Counted from the first letter of the stretch, positions 1 to 10,995 are shown. The stretch is 64,000 nt of DNA from Anadara kagoshimensis (GCA_021292105.1 CM037869.1:41247530-41311529), one strand, 5' to 3'. Numbers and translations are program-made. Notes: a model not told the origin generated them from the letters alone.

Positions 1-235
1 CCTCGAAAACTAAGTTATACTTCCTCATGCAATGTATTTCCTTATATTATTTTATTTCTTAATTTGGTAAAATATATTTTGGTCCTATGGGTATTTTATC
101 AACGTCTTGAAAAAAAATTAAAGAAAACATCTGTTTCGCAATTGTGGTCAAAGCACTACTGGTGAGGAATTGTAATCCGAAACGACCGTCCAGTGCTGTA
201 AAATAAAAACTGGTATAATATGTAATTATGTTTAA
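1..235 (-). repeat. Family D repeat copy (intron of the MCT-like gene)
   Basis: Reverse-oriented copy carrying the family motifs 'tactggtgaggaattgta', 'cgaccgtccagtgctgta' and 'actggtataatatgtaat'. It sits just upstream of the first visible MCT exon and explains the reverse open frame at 59-253, which is not a gene. Confidence 0.8.
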
Positions 236-277
236 CGAATTTGTAAATTTCAATGCATGTTTATTTTTTATTTTCAG

Positions 278-421
278 CCAGTGTATTGAACGAGTTCCTT
301 GTCATTGGGATAATGAAGTCATTCGGCGTTTTGATGGTGGAATTTCAGGATGTTTATCAACAAAGTGCCACAGTGACCTCTATCTTAGTGGGTCTTTTGT
401 ACGGATCATACAGTCTAATGT
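278..421 (+). CDS. MCT-like gene, exon encoding TM1-TM2
   Basis: The acceptor is TTTTCAG at 271-277 and the donor is GTATGT at 422. The exon opens with two bases of a split codon, then reads SVLNEFLVIGIMKSFGVL and on through YGSYSLM. The last base (T) joins CG of the next exon to make Ser, so the intron is phase 1. The size is 144 nt, the same as the following exon. Confidence 0.88.
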
Positions 422-3400
422 GTATGTAAGAAGTTATATTACTATTTTACAGTACATCCACCTGTCGGTTGATTGATTGATTGGTTAACTTCCCAGTCAA
501 GAATATTTCACTCATATCGAGACGTCACCAGCTATAGGTGAAGTGACAGAAAGTTTACCTTTACAGTGCGCTCAGTACCTGCTTTTTCTGCTTATGATGT
601 ATCTGTTTCAAGTAAACACGCTATGATAAAGCTTGTTTCCTTTACGTGAGATTATTTTTTTTTTAAAAAAAACTCTTGACTACGAGATATTGCAAGCGCG
701 GGCTTATGAAAGCTATCAAAAAGTTAATGGCAATATTGTTTATAAAATGAAGTCTCTGTATCCGAAGCTATCTTGGATATATATATGACTTCCTATAAGT
801 TCCTTTTACCTGTCATTCTTGATTTTGATTACAAGTTCGGCGGTGGGTGTAGCTAGCTCGCTTCCCCGGAGGAAACACGTGTTAAACTGACTTTGCCAGT
901 TTTTTTATTGTTATTGTAATTTGAACATGGACTGATATATTTGTTTTTATTTATCATTTATTCATCTTGATTGTAATTCAAATGCTTATATTTTTGTTAA
1001 AAACGTTTAAATTATATATTATATTATTTTCAGCGTTGGTAATATTAACCCGAGTTGAGTTCCTAAGTAGCCGACAATGCGTCATTATTGGAGGACTGGT
1101 GTCAACATTGAGCTTCGTAATCAGTAGCTTCGCCAAAGACATTTATTTCCTTGTTTTTACATTAAGTATAGTTCTTGGTAAGTTTATAAGATTAATATAC
1201 AGTCCAACCTGTCTTATAGACCACCTCTTTGTAAGGACCATCTGCTTATAAAGGCCAGTAGAATTGTATCCCAATTGTTCCTCATTCATATTATTGAACC
1301 TGTATATAAAGGCCACTTGTCCATAAAGGCCACATTTACTGGTTCCCTTGGGTGGCCTTTATAGACAGGTTTGACTATTGCAAACTTTCTACTAATCATT
1401 CCGTCACATAGCTCCTTACCTTCTCTTTTTTGATTACACACGTGAATGGTTTAGCTCGATAAACATGAGTGCTTACCCTCCCAACCTCAATTTCCCAATG
1501 GCGATAATTTTATTTTTTCCGTTTTCAAAGTCTTTACTTTACTTTTTGATTGTGCTTTAGACATTTCTTTTGCACAAGGGAAGTTTTGATGTCCGACTGG
1601 TCTAAAGCTTAAACTTACCGGTCACATCACCTCTTGAAGCAAGCTCCGAAACAGCGTCTAGCTCCTTATGTCGCGACACGAATGTTGGCCGTTGTTCGGA
1701 GCTTGCTCTTGAAGTCCTTTGGAGGTGATGGCACCATAAGCGGGAGGTCGTAGGTTCGAACCCTGACCGGGTTTGACCCAAGACTCGAAAGTGGGTAGTA
1801 ACTGTTCTCCGCTCTTGCTTGCTCTTTGTTGGTAGTATTTGCTGTTTTTGATCGGGAGTTTATTTTTTTCAATGTGTGTTCGACATTAAGAAATTAAATT
1901 GATGTTGGAGGATCGGTCGGATCGTGCCGAAAACCCCGAAGCCTGGAGCCACTTAAGTCTTGGCATGAAAAAAAGAGAACTTCCATTGACCATGATCATA
2001 AGCTCATAAAATATCCGGCGATGCCTCGATTTGATTTTAACGCTGCATTAATCTTATGTGTAGATTTTTGTTATCACAGCCTATTATTAACGACAACAAT
2101 CGTATTTATCCATGGGAAAAAAATCTTTGCTAACATAACTCACTCTATACTTCCGCATTAATGAGATTGTTTTTTTGTTTCAAACGTACAAGTTCATGTT
2201 TAACTAATGATTTATATCGCTCTTGGTGTTGCTCTCCTACAATACGGTACAGTACAGGCCTGTCGAAAGTTTAACACTAATTAAATGAATTTATGTTAAA
2301 TTGACAGCTTGTCTCTGCCCCTTGTTATTTATACAGAACAGGTCTGTTAAAAGTTTAACAAAAATTAAATGAATTTGTATCGAATTGGCAGCTTGTCTCT
2401 GTCCCTTGTTATTTATACAGTACAGGCCTGTCGAGAGTTTAACAAAAATTAAATGAATTTGTATCGAATTGGCAGCTTGTCTCTGCCCCTTGTTATTAAT
2501 ACATTACGGGTCTGTTGAAAGTGTAACACTAATTAAGTGTCGAATTTGCAGCTGGTCTCTGTTTCTCGTTATTTTTACCGTACAAACCAGTTAACCAGTT
2601 AAAAGTTTAAGGAATCAACGTGTATTTGCCCTTACCCGAAATAGTTAGGTAACCCTTTGAACCTCCTTCTTGCTAGGGAATGGTGCTTGTAATTATTCCC
2701 CATGTAACACTGACCTAGCGAAAAAGGGTAGAAGCTCGGCTGCTGAGTGGCAAAGATTTCGCTAGCTAGTGACTGAATAACTGTCGAGAGATAGCTAATA
2801 GCTGCCGAAAAGCTGTCGAGATATACATGTAGGAAGAGAGGTACGTTGTCGGTTCGGTACCGATTTGTTAGTTTGGTGTTTAACTTTCGGCAGACCTGTA
2901 CCGTACTTAAGCAGCTTTTTGACAGCTGCTATCCATCTCGCAGCAGTTTTTCTGTCCCAGCTAAGTATATTTAAGGCACTCGGGAACCGAGTTTCGACCC
3001 CTTTTTCGTCAGCTCAGTGTTAATTTTTCAACATATATTTCTTAAAGTTGGTATCCTGCCTGACATACAGTACAAGCCTGTCGAAAATTAAATACTCATT
3101 AAGCGAATTTGTGCCGAATTGGCCGCTGATCTCTGCCCTCTCGTTACCTATCCCTCCCCAGCTTTTCGGTAGCTGCTATGTACATGTCTCTCGACAGTTT
3201 TTCTATCCCAGCTATCTATATCTTGGCCACTCGGGAGCCGGGCTACGACTCTTTTTCGTTAGCTCAATGTTAAATTTTCGACAGGTCTGTACTGTATATG
3301 TTTCTTGATGTCTCCTAACAAAGTTAATCAGATCTTCATTATCTTTCTGTAACTTCAGCTCGCACCTGCTGATTGTAAATATTCCTTGATTATATCTGTG

Positions 3401-6400
3401 AGCCTGTGTCTTAGTATGTTGCTCTTAATCATTGACAATACACTTACGTCCTGTCCAGAGTTTAACACTAAGCTAGTTCGAATGAGCAGTCCATTCCAGC
3501 CCCTCATTTGCAATTGCGACGATTTTTGTCAACTGGTATTTATCTCTTGATGGCTTTCAAGTCACTAGCTATCAATATCGTGTTTACTCGATAGTCGAGC
3601 ATCAACTTCTTTTCGTTAATTCAGTGTTAAACTTTCAACTGGCCTGCAATGTATATATTATTGTTTTTGCGCTGCTAGCACACAGTAAGAGCCTGTCCAA
3701 AGTTTAACACTAAATTGTCAAATTAGCAGTCCATCTGAGCCCTAGTAACAATGTAGCTACATGTATACCTGGGCATATCCCAACAACTTTGCGTCATCTC
3801 CTTTCTATCCCTAGGCATCTTGCAACCACTAACTTCACATATCTCAACCATTCGACAGTCGACCTTCGACTCCTTCTTCGTTAGCTCAGCGTTAAATTTT
3901 CGACAGGTCTGTACTGTATTACTGTATTTGATAAAACCAATTGTCGTCACCGCCTGCTGAACCCATCAATCAAATGTTGCTATTTTGAGAGTATACATTG
4001 ATGACTTGCTGATATTAAAAAAAAAACCTACGCAGCATTTTGTTTTCATTCAAACCTATATAACAAAAAGGAAATTTGTATTTGAAAAAATATATATAGT
4101 ACAGACCTGTCAAAAGTTTAACACTGAGCTAACGAAAAAGGAGTAAAAGTTCGACTGCTTAGCTTTTGGCTGGAAATCTGCCTACTGTTCAATTCACTGT
4201 GTTTGTGTCAGCGAATTTCGCTTCATTCCCGTAGAAAATCAACATAACTTCAATAATTTTTTATACTGTTCAGTTACTTGTGTCTAGTCCTAACTAAAAA
4301 TCTGTCGACAGTTTAATGCTGAGCTAGCGAAAAGGAGAAGCTCGACCGTCGAATGGTCGAGATATGGATAGCTAGTGATCGAAAAACTACCGAGATAGTT
4401 AACGAGGTGTCGAGATGAGCTACTGATTCGGCACTAATTTGTAAGCTCGGTTTAAACTTTCCACAGATCTTTACTGTACATAAATATGTTCATTAAATGA
4501 AAACTAATCCTTGGGAAATTGTCCTTGTTGTTCAATTTTTCTCGATGATGTTTTTGCGGTACTAAATTTACACACGGGTCTTAATAGAAAGCTATTCTAG
4601 TGCAGAAATGGCGTTCCAGGGTATATTGCTTTGTATAAACAAGGTTAAAAAGACAAAATACTTTGATAAATGTCAATGAAAATTGTTTTAACTTGCTTGT
4701 CGGTCTGAAATATATACCTGTCACAAGTCATTATACTTTATTTGCTTTTGGACTACAATGGTTTTAGGTTAGAAACATACTCGCAACTTCAAACGTTCAG
4801 AACAGACCTGTCCAAAGTTTAATGCTCATCGAACAAATTAGCGCCAAATTGGCTGCTTATCTTGACTCGTAAGCTATATCAAGACTTTCGGTCAGATGCT
4901 ACCTATATCTGGATAGGTTTTATGCCACTTGCTATCAATTGCTTAATTCCTTATTCCCCGAGCCTCGATTTATTTTCGTTAGGTCAGTGTTCAATTTTCG
5001 ACAGGTCTGTACTGTAATAAAAACCAAATGTCAAAATAACAACTTTTAAAATTCAATTTAGAGTTAAATGACTCCAGATATTTTTATTGCTCCACTTGTT
5101 AAGATAAAATACTTAGACACACATAAACGACCCATTTTATTTTCTAACTTGGATTTTGCTCTAACAAGTATGTGTGATAGAATCTTCACATGTGTGGCTA
5201 CATTACGGACATGTCAAAAGTTTAACACTAAGATAACGACAAGAAATTGAAGCATGACCATGTGAAAATGATGTGGATGTTAATTGCCATTAAATTTCGC
5301 GCCAACGGAATTCGGGGCGGGATGGGTGGGTGGGGGTGTCAGGGGACATGCTCCCTGAAAATTCTAAAATTTTGATGTCTAATTATGCAATCTGTTGATA
5401 TTTAGTAATGCATTTGGCGGAATCTGAAGGTTTGACAGTTATTTTACTGAAAGTACATTTTTTCTAGAAACCTCAGATCCCTTAAAACCTTTTTCGATAA
5501 GAGTGAAACACGTTTTGATTCGCTTGAACCAAAATTGTAATTGGAGTGTTCATCTGATTGGTCACTGGAAAAAATATGGACGCTGTGGCGTACTGGCGTA
5601 TAGAAAGCTACGCTCTCGGCGACTACCGAGTGAGTGGTATTGATAGTAAGTGGCCGAAATGCTGTCGAGATGTAAAGCAGATACCAAAAATTTGTTGAAA
5701 TATACAGTCGAACCTGCTTTAAAGGCCACCTCTATATTAAGACCAGTTGAATTGTATCCCAATTGTTCTTTATTCATTTTATTTGAGCCTGTATATAAAG
5801 GCCACCTGCCCATAAAGACCACTTTTTCTGGTTCCCTTTGGTGGTCTTTATAGACAGGTTTGACTGTAGTTAATGATAACGAGATGAACTGCCCAGTTGG
5901 GAAATAATTTGTTAGCCCAGTGTTAAACTTTCGACAGGTCTGTAATGTATATTTTAATGGCCATTTTAACTTTGAGGTTTAATAACATTTAACGGATCAA
6001 CAGCCTTATCGTCAGCGATTATACAAATGTATCTAACTTTAAAGGATAGTGACATTTTAATCGGATAACAACCTATATTGAATAAATACTTCAAAATGTC
6101 ATTTTAGTCCAAACATTTTCTGTCGGACCTGATGGCTTTTTAAAATTAATCAAGTCGAATAAATTGTGCAATAACGACAAACGAACCCATTGATATTAAT
6201 GGTTTTTAACTTTTAAGGGTCATACATGTATTTCATTAGTTAATATGTATTTGGTTTACACAAATTTCAAATTTTTAAGAACAAATTCAATTTCGAAATG
6301 AAAGGTCAAAGGTTAGTCATTCGGGTCAAACTTGTCAAAATCAACCTTATCTGCCACTTGCCGGTATTTGTCAATAAACGTATCTCCTATGTTTGCATGT

Positions 6401-9400
6401 TCTTAAGTAAATAGACTTAAGTAAACGTTAAGATGTATCAGTGTACAAATTGTCCTGGATATGGGTTGAATGTTCCGGTCATTCCATTAAGGAAATGAGA
6501 CCAGGTGCTCCGAAAGGGTAAATACCTCCAGTCTAGTTACTGTTACTAGTTTAGTCTAGTGAACCCGCTACACGTGAAATAAAAAAAATGGAAATGAATG
6601 AAAGGAATATGGAACCATGAGAAGGCAAATAAATCAGAATAATTTTGGACACATAGACATCATTCTTATCATCAATTTTGACCGTATCATATTTTGAGAG
6701 CCTTTGACAACCCTAAAAGCTTTCAATATTCCTTAGTCAATAATTTTTTGGACGTAAAATAGTCTACAAATTTGGTTAAAGAATTGATGGCGGGATAAAC
6801 AACATTACATGTTCCAGTGGTTCTTAATACGCATATTTAATAATTAATATATACCCAGAAGATGCCTTTCAATTGTCCAGTTGTGGGAATGAGGTTTCTT
6901 AATATTCCATTAAAAAGAAACTACCCTAACTTTACAAAACCATGAACCAAAACCACTTGCATGTATTTAGAGGCCCCGGTGGCCTAATGATGGATAAGGC
7001 ATCAGTCTTCAAATCCAGTGTCTCTCACCGCTGTGAGTACAAGTCCCGCTCAGACCACATGCTGTTGGCCTTTACTGATTAACCTGGTATCAGTATAATG
7101 GACTGGGGCAGTGACACGCTTGTCTGCGGCATACTGACTCTGTGAGCTAGCACGTTAAAGTCGCCCTGAGTGCGCGCTAGTACAAGGCAGACCATGCAAC
7201 ACACCCGCACTTTACATGCATATACAAAATTGTTCATAGATTAATCCATAGAGATTAATAAAATAGTTCTCGTCTCGAGCAGCTGAAAAATTGCTGTTGC
7301 GACGTTAAGCAGCATTCAACCAGACAACCAACTTTGCATGTATTTGATATCCATGAAAATTTAAGAAAAAATATATTTTTATTGCACAACTTCACAAAAA
7401 AGCAAATAATAGTGAAAACCAAACAGCAGACCTTTCAAAAGTAAAGCATAAAACAAAGGAATAAATACCGCATCTTGTCCCCTATTTAGCTCACCCTTCC
7501 GGTGCACTGACCTCACTTCTCTGGTGGGAGTTTTACCTAATTTGTCAGTTTTAGTTTTCACTTTGCTTCTGAATTGTGATTTGGACATGGATTAGTACAT
7601 TTGTTTTTTTTTATTTCGTTAAACTTTCGACATATCTGTTCTGTGTATTAAGTATTTAATGAGGTATTTTACTCTGTTTCAGGGGTTGGAGCTGGACTGG
7701 TTTCAGGGCCAAGTTTTATCATATTGGGGAGATATTTCAAGAAGAAAAGAAAAATAGTTAACCTGGCAGTGATGGCGTCTGGGAGTTTTGGTGGAGTGAT
7801 TTTCCCGCCTCTCTGTCAATCTTTAATTGATACATATGGCGTCAAAGGGGCTCTGATTGTTCTAGCAGGTTTGATCATGAACGTTCTTGTGACTGGAGCC
7901 TTGATGCGACCTATCAATTTCTTTAAACCAAAAATAAAAAAGAAAGAACAAAGGCAAAAGGAGTCTGTCTTAAAACCATTAATTAATGAAAACATGGACG
8001 GTTTACCACCAAGGTCCTTCTCACTTAGTGATTCTACCTATTCACCTTTAGCAAGAAGAGCCATGTTGTACCGGATGCGGTCCAGAACGGAAACAGAATC
8101 GTCTGATACTATGCCTCATTCGGTTGACGATGCCGCACTTTTAACAGTTAAGAAACAATCCGCAAAAGAATCATTTTCTATTCAACATACTGGTTTAGAA
8201 ACCATCGAAGAAATTAGAAGTAAAAAACGTAGAAAAACTGATTTACCATTATACAGTTGCCATGGTGACATGATCAATATTGCTTTATCAGATTTAAAAT
8301 TTAGGAAAAAGACAAAATCGAAATCGAATGATTATTCGAGTAAAGTTTTTGAAAACGGTTATTCTAAAGACGAAATATCGAAATCTAAGTCATCGAAAAT
8401 TGATGAAACTGATGAAGATTCTTGCTGTAAAAAAATGTTTGATACAAAAGTTTTGAAAAATAGGACGTTTAATTTACTCTTATGTGTGACATTGCTAAGT
8501 TACACATCGCTTAATTATTCCATTATATTTTTGCCATTCTTATCCAAGGACCTTGGTCATTATGGTCAATATTTGGCCGTATTGGTGACCATATCTTCTG
8601 CTACAGATTGTGCCTCGAGGATTTTATTCAGTATTTTAGCAACCAAGAAGTACATTATTCCTAGTAATGTCTGTATTGTTGTGTCCCTTATTTGTACTGG
8701 CATATTGAATTGCCTGACTAGTTTGTATTCAGAGTATTGGATGTTATTGGTGTATTCCGTCATACTTGGATTATTTGGTGCTGTTGTGTATAGTGTCTGT
8801 TTTGGTGACTTTTATAAACATGTTGGATCCAAGATGTATTTTCAAGGATTTCCAATAATTATGTTCGGACATGGAATGTTACAGATGATGTTTGCTTTAG
8901 TATTTGGTGAGTATGTTTTCAGTATTAAATGATAGACGTCTATGGCCTTGGATTTTTCCGGAAAATCCCATTTCTTCTATTCCGAATTTTGAAAGCTAAA
9001 AGAGAAATGATCTTTTTTATTCCATGACGAATACCATTTTTTCGAAACGGAATCCATCGGATAAAAATATGGTCATTTATACTCTTTGAAGGTGTGTTTG
9101 GTGGGGGTAGACAGAAGATATGTTTCTGATACAAATTTCAGAATTTATATAAACCATTTTAAAAAACAGCACATGTATTAAACATTTTAAAGTAACAAAT
9201 TTTGGAGTATTAGAGTAGATTGATTGTGAGTTTATGTCCCAGCAAACAATGTTCTAATTTTATTAATACGTCACAAAAGATAGGTGAAGTGGCAGGAATT
9301 TCTACCTTTGCAGTGCGCTCAGGGTAGCAGTGTACATGGAGTGTTCTTTGGTGTACCACGCTACCACGCCTACATGGAATCGCTTTTAAGGTTTCTTTCT

Positions 9401-10774
9401 ATGTAACCAGTGCACTTTATTTCTAAATGCCAAGTGTTCACGAAAGTAAAATCATTACCAATTTCCTAGACTTGATCAGACTCCTCCGTGACCCTGACCA
9501 TCCCAAATACGAAACGAGCAGTCTAGAAAAATAAGTTGTCGTAGTTGTATTTGATGCAGAGCGAGGAAATTAATACATTTCTAACACAATACTACAACTT
9601 GTGAAGAAATTTGAGACGTATTTGATGCAGAGCGAGGAAATTAATACAATTCTAACACAATACTACAACTTGTGAAGTAATTTGAGATGTATTTGATGCA
9701 GAGCAACATTATTACATTTCCAACGAGTGAAGAAGTATGAGTTCTAATTGGTGCCGAGCAACATTAATACAACTCTATCACAATACTACAACATGTTAAC
9801 AACTCTGAGACACGCAACAGTTTTTTTCTTGAAGCCACTTATATTAAGTTCGAATGGTTTATGTATAATGTTTAATGACATTTTTGTCGTAACTTAAATC
9901 TAGATGTTTTCTTTTCCATGTTTTCATGTTTCCGGAAACATATAAATTACAAGTAATAATTGCTGTGAGAATTGCTTCCTTGTTAGTAAAATTTCGCTTT
10001 ATTATTCTGATAATATAAATCATACGGGATATTGAATGGGGGGATTTAATTGCTGTGGGGAACGTTTCATTGTTTGGTGACTTTAATACATATATACTTC
10101 TATCAGAAATCGATCGTATTGGATGTTACACAAGAAGCACATAATTGTTGTTTAGGCTGGTGCCTGCTCAAAATTGACAACATTTGGTCTTGTTTGTGCA
10201 AACTGGTTGTCGCTTTTTTAGCTTTACATATTTCTCAATTTTGTTTTGCACCAATGATTAAAATGATAAACTTGGTTCTACCAACTTTTAACCACGTCAC
10301 TGGATACCATTTTGCATATAAATTATCCTCGAATGTTGTGAGTTTTTTTTATTTGGTTACGTTTTAAGCTGTATTTCTAATTTTTAATCTAATGCAAAAA
10401 TACTATTCAATACTGTGTCCTGACCATCTCATTTACATTTATTTTATAATCATTCCTAACGGTTCTTATATATTTTCAAAAAACAATTTCACAGTTTTTT
10501 ATGAATTACAGCTGTCTTTGTAAAATGTATCGCCATTTTTAACATGTTATTTTTAATTACAGGTATATTACGTGATAAAACGAGATCATACGAGACATCA
10601 TTTTACCTGATTGGTGCTTTCTTACTCGCAGCCGCTGTTCTGTATTCATTAGGAGATTTTACTTCATTTATCAAGAAGAAAAAGAAAGACAGCAACGCTA
10701 AAAATGATAGTGAATTGAGTGAACTCAATGTCCCAGTAGTATATCATAGTCGCAGGAGAAGAAGTAGTATCTAA
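278..10774 (+). CDS. Monocarboxylate-transporter-like protein (SLC16, major facilitator superfamily), 5'-partial, four exons
   Basis: Spliced from 278-421, 1034-1177, 7683-8906 and 10563-10774, giving about 573 residues to a TAA stop. The start and the first part of TM1 lie upstream of the window. Family-typical sequence runs in order: IMKSFGV (TM1), a TM2-TM4 segment, GVGAGLVSGPSF and RYFKKKR (TM4-TM5 signature region), GALMRP at the end of TM6, a loop of about 180 residues, then six more hydrophobic segments ending at ILRDKTRSYETSFYL (TM11-TM12 region). In the TM8 region an Asp (8606-8608) and an Arg four residues later (8618-8620) match the Asp/Arg pair needed for proton-coupled transport in mammalian MCT1 (established for MCT1, inferred here). 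The expected role is H+-linked or facilitated movement of monocarboxylates or related small molecules across the plasma membrane; the substrate cannot be assigned. The central loop is long, Lys/Ser-rich and encoded in one 1,224-nt exon. A basic tail with no clear motif ends the protein. Confidence 0.9.
487..610 (-). mobile_element. SINE 3'-end fragment (family S1)
   Basis: The words 'cccagtcaagaatatttc', 'atatcgagacgtc' and 'agctataggtgaagtg' match the tail region of the fuller copy at 38059-38404, same orientation. The tRNA-like head is missing. Confidence 0.65.
740..955 (-). repeat. Family C copy, partial
   Basis: Contains 'gaagtctctgtatccga', 'gggtgtagctagct', 'aaacacgtgttaaactg' and 'gaacatggactgatat' in the order of the reverse-strand family C consensus. 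Confidence 0.7.
1034..1177 (+). CDS. MCT-like gene, exon encoding TM3 and start of TM4
   Basis: The acceptor is TTTTCAG at 1027-1033 and the donor is GTAAGT at 1178. It reads LVILTRVEFLSSRQCVIIGG and on to FVLV-type hydrophobic sequence ending at SIVL plus a split Gly codon (phase 1). The frame is open across the exon and joins both neighbours without a shift. Confidence 0.88.
1198..1378. mobile_element. Family B foldback MITE
   Basis: Begins TACAGTCCAACCTGTCTTA and ends with the inverse 'agacaggtttgacta'. The arms hold inverted 'ataaaggcca' words around a 60-bp centre that includes 'gaattgtatcccaattgt'. TA-CAGT ends are typical of Tc1/mariner/pogo-type target sites; the element has no coding capacity. 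Confidence 0.8.
1385..1560 (-). repeat. Family C copy, partial and diverged
   Basis: Shares 'gattacacacgtgaatgg', 'gcttaccctcccaacctca' and 'tttactttactttttgatt' with the reverse-strand family C consensus. Confidence 0.55.
1690..1835 (+). mobile_element. SINE head fragment (family S1, tRNA-derived)
   Basis: Holds a B-box-like 'ggtcgtaggttcgaaccc' and the family word 'gggtttgacccaagactcg', matching the minus-strand copy at 38059-38404. The A-box half is degraded. Confidence 0.65.
2250..2905. mobile_element. Family A TIR element with its left end amplified in tandem
   Basis: The left terminal part (cagtacaggcctgtcgaaag ... cttgtctctgccccttg) is repeated head to tail about four times from 2251, 2335, 2419 and 2502, with a period of 83-84 bp. 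A right end in inverted orientation closes the element near 2880-2905 (gtttaactttcgg ... gacctgtaccgta). The interior resembles other family A copies (gctgccgaaaagctgtcgag). Confidence 0.75.
3066..3296. mobile_element. Family A TIR element, full length
   Basis: TACAGTACAAGCCTGTCG at the left and cgacaggtctgtactgta at the right are inverted copies, about 35 bp of arm on each side. The 231-bp element has no reading frame of note. TA-CAGT ends suggest mobilisation by a Tc1/mariner-like transposase (inference). Confidence 0.85.
3446..3655. mobile_element. Family A TIR element, diverged
   Basis: Left 'cctgtccagagtttaacact' and right 'agtgttaaactttcaactgg' arms flank an interior like that of the neighbouring copies. 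Confidence 0.75.
3680..3919. mobile_element. Family A TIR element
   Basis: Left 'gcctgtccaaagtttaacac' and right 'gcgttaaattttcgacagg' with a terminal 'tctgtactgta'. It lies only about 25 bp after the preceding copy. Confidence 0.8.
4097..4480. mobile_element. Two adjacent family A copies (left one truncated)
   Basis: A left end (agtacagacctgtcaaaag) at 4097 runs to about 4200. A second left end (aatctgtcgacagtttaatg) at about 4300 pairs with a right end 'aaactttccacagatcttta' closing at 4480. Confidence 0.7.
4799..5017. mobile_element. Family A TIR element
   Basis: Left 'aacagacctgtccaaagttt' and right 'ttcgacaggtctgtactgta' arms enclose a 218-bp element. Confidence 0.82.
5314..5345 (+). 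other. G-rich tract, potential G-quadruplex
   Basis: Six runs of three to five G (gggg, ggg, ggg, ggg, ggggg, gggg) occur within 32 bases with loops of 1-4 bases. The tract lies in the large intron of the MCT-like gene, on the coding strand, in an otherwise AT-rich region. Confidence 0.7.
5702..5868. mobile_element. Family B foldback MITE
   Basis: Starts TACAGTCGAACCTG and ends caggtttgactgta. Internal words 'ttaaaggccacctctat' and 'ggtggtctttatagacagg' are inverted. It explains the overlapping open frames on both strands at 5562-5853. Confidence 0.85.
5960..6490. other. Intron sequence without recognised features
   Basis: AT-rich single-copy-looking DNA in the second visible intron of the MCT-like gene. 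I see no exon, RNA or repeat family in it. Confidence 0.5.
6500..6710 (+). repeat. Family C copy
   Basis: Contains 'aaggaaatgagaccaggtg', 'ctccgaaagggtaa', 'gaacccgctacacgtg' and 'gaatatggaaccatgag' in consensus order. Confidence 0.7.
6969..7333 (+). mobile_element. tRNA-headed SINE (family S2) with 12-bp target duplication
   Basis: The head 'ggccccggtggcctaatg' and 'ctgtgagtacaagtcccgc' resembles tRNA A and B boxes. The body carries 'tgactctgtgagctagcac' and the 3' end 'ttgcgacgttaagcagc'. TTGCATGTATTT occurs on both sides (6957-6968 and 7334-7345), a perfect 12-bp target-site duplication as expected of LINE-driven insertion. It is inserted in an intron in the sense direction. Confidence 0.88.
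7440..7605 (-). repeat. Family C copy, partial
   Basis: Words 'tttagctcacccttccgg', 'tgacctcacttctctggtgg', 'ttttcactttgcttctgaat' and 'gatttggacatggattag' place it in the family on the minus strand. It ends about 80 bp before the acceptor of the large MCT exon. Confidence 0.75.
7683..8906 (+). CDS. MCT-like gene, large exon encoding TM4 to TM11 and the central loop
   Basis: The acceptor is GTTTCAG ending at 7682 and the donor is GTGAGT at 8907. This 1,224-nt exon carries most of the family signatures: GVGAGLVSGPS, RYFKKKRKIVN, GSFGGVIFPPL, GALMRP, and the C-terminal six-helix half with the D-x3-R pair. The loop between TM6 and TM7 is hydrophilic, with Ser- and Lys-rich stretches (for example RSKKRRK) that may be trafficking or phosphorylation sites; this is inference. 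A partial 3' Gly codon is completed by the next exon. Confidence 0.93.
9236..9360 (-). mobile_element. SINE tail fragment (family S1)
   Basis: 'gataggtgaagtggcagg' and 'cctttgcagtgcgctcag' match the tail of the S1 SINE seen at 487-610. Located in the last MCT intron. Confidence 0.5.
9545..9815 (+). repeat. 71-bp tandem array in the last MCT intron
   Basis: The word 'gtatttgatgcagagcgag' starts at 9547 and again exactly 71 bp later, with a third copy ('gtatttgatgcagagcaac') after another 71 bp; a fourth unit is diverged. Units also share 'acacaatactacaacttgtg'. Confidence 0.9.
10563..10774 (+). CDS. MCT-like gene, last coding exon (TM12 and cytoplasmic tail)
   Basis: The acceptor is TTAATTACAG ending at 10562. 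It reads ILRDKTRSYETSFYLIGAF, matching the D-x-T-x-S-Y-x-x-x-F-Y pattern of the MCT TM11-TM12 region, then a last hydrophobic helix, a KKKKK stretch and RRRRSSI before TAA. The 3' UTR follows and holds a 30-bp minisatellite. Confidence 0.9.
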
Positions 10775-10825
10775 AGTCAGGCTCAATTTTAAATCTAATC
10801 ATAGTCCATCTCTTTTGGTAGTGGA

Positions 10826-10995
10826 ACAATATTTCAGAAAAAGGAACGTCCAAGAAAAGGGATTATTTTAGTGGGACAATGTTTCAGAAAAGGAGTATTC
10901 ATCCACAATGTGTCAGAGAAAGTAGTATTCAAGAACAATGTCTCAGAAAAGAGAGTATTCAAGAACAATGTCTCAGAAAAGGAGTATTTTCTGGA
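10826..10995 (+). repeat. 30-bp minisatellite in the presumed 3' UTR of the MCT-like gene
   Basis: Variants of 'caatgtctcagaaaagga' plus 'gtattcaaga' recur about five times. The last two units (starting 10925 and 10955) are nearly identical and exactly 30 bp apart; earlier units are diverged. Confidence 0.8.

Larger units (their letters stand above)
5202..5953. mobile_element. Family A element split by other insertions
   Basis: A left end (acatgtcaaaagtttaacac) at about 5208 and a right end (gtgttaaactttcgacagg) at about 5920 are 0.7 kb apart. A G-rich segment (5314-5345) and a complete family B foldback (5702-5868) lie between, so this is a nested insertion. Confidence 0.65.

Noticed and set aside
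10050..10367. 105-codon frame in the last MCT intron
   Set aside because: AT-rich intron with no family match; the true exons on both sides join in frame without it.
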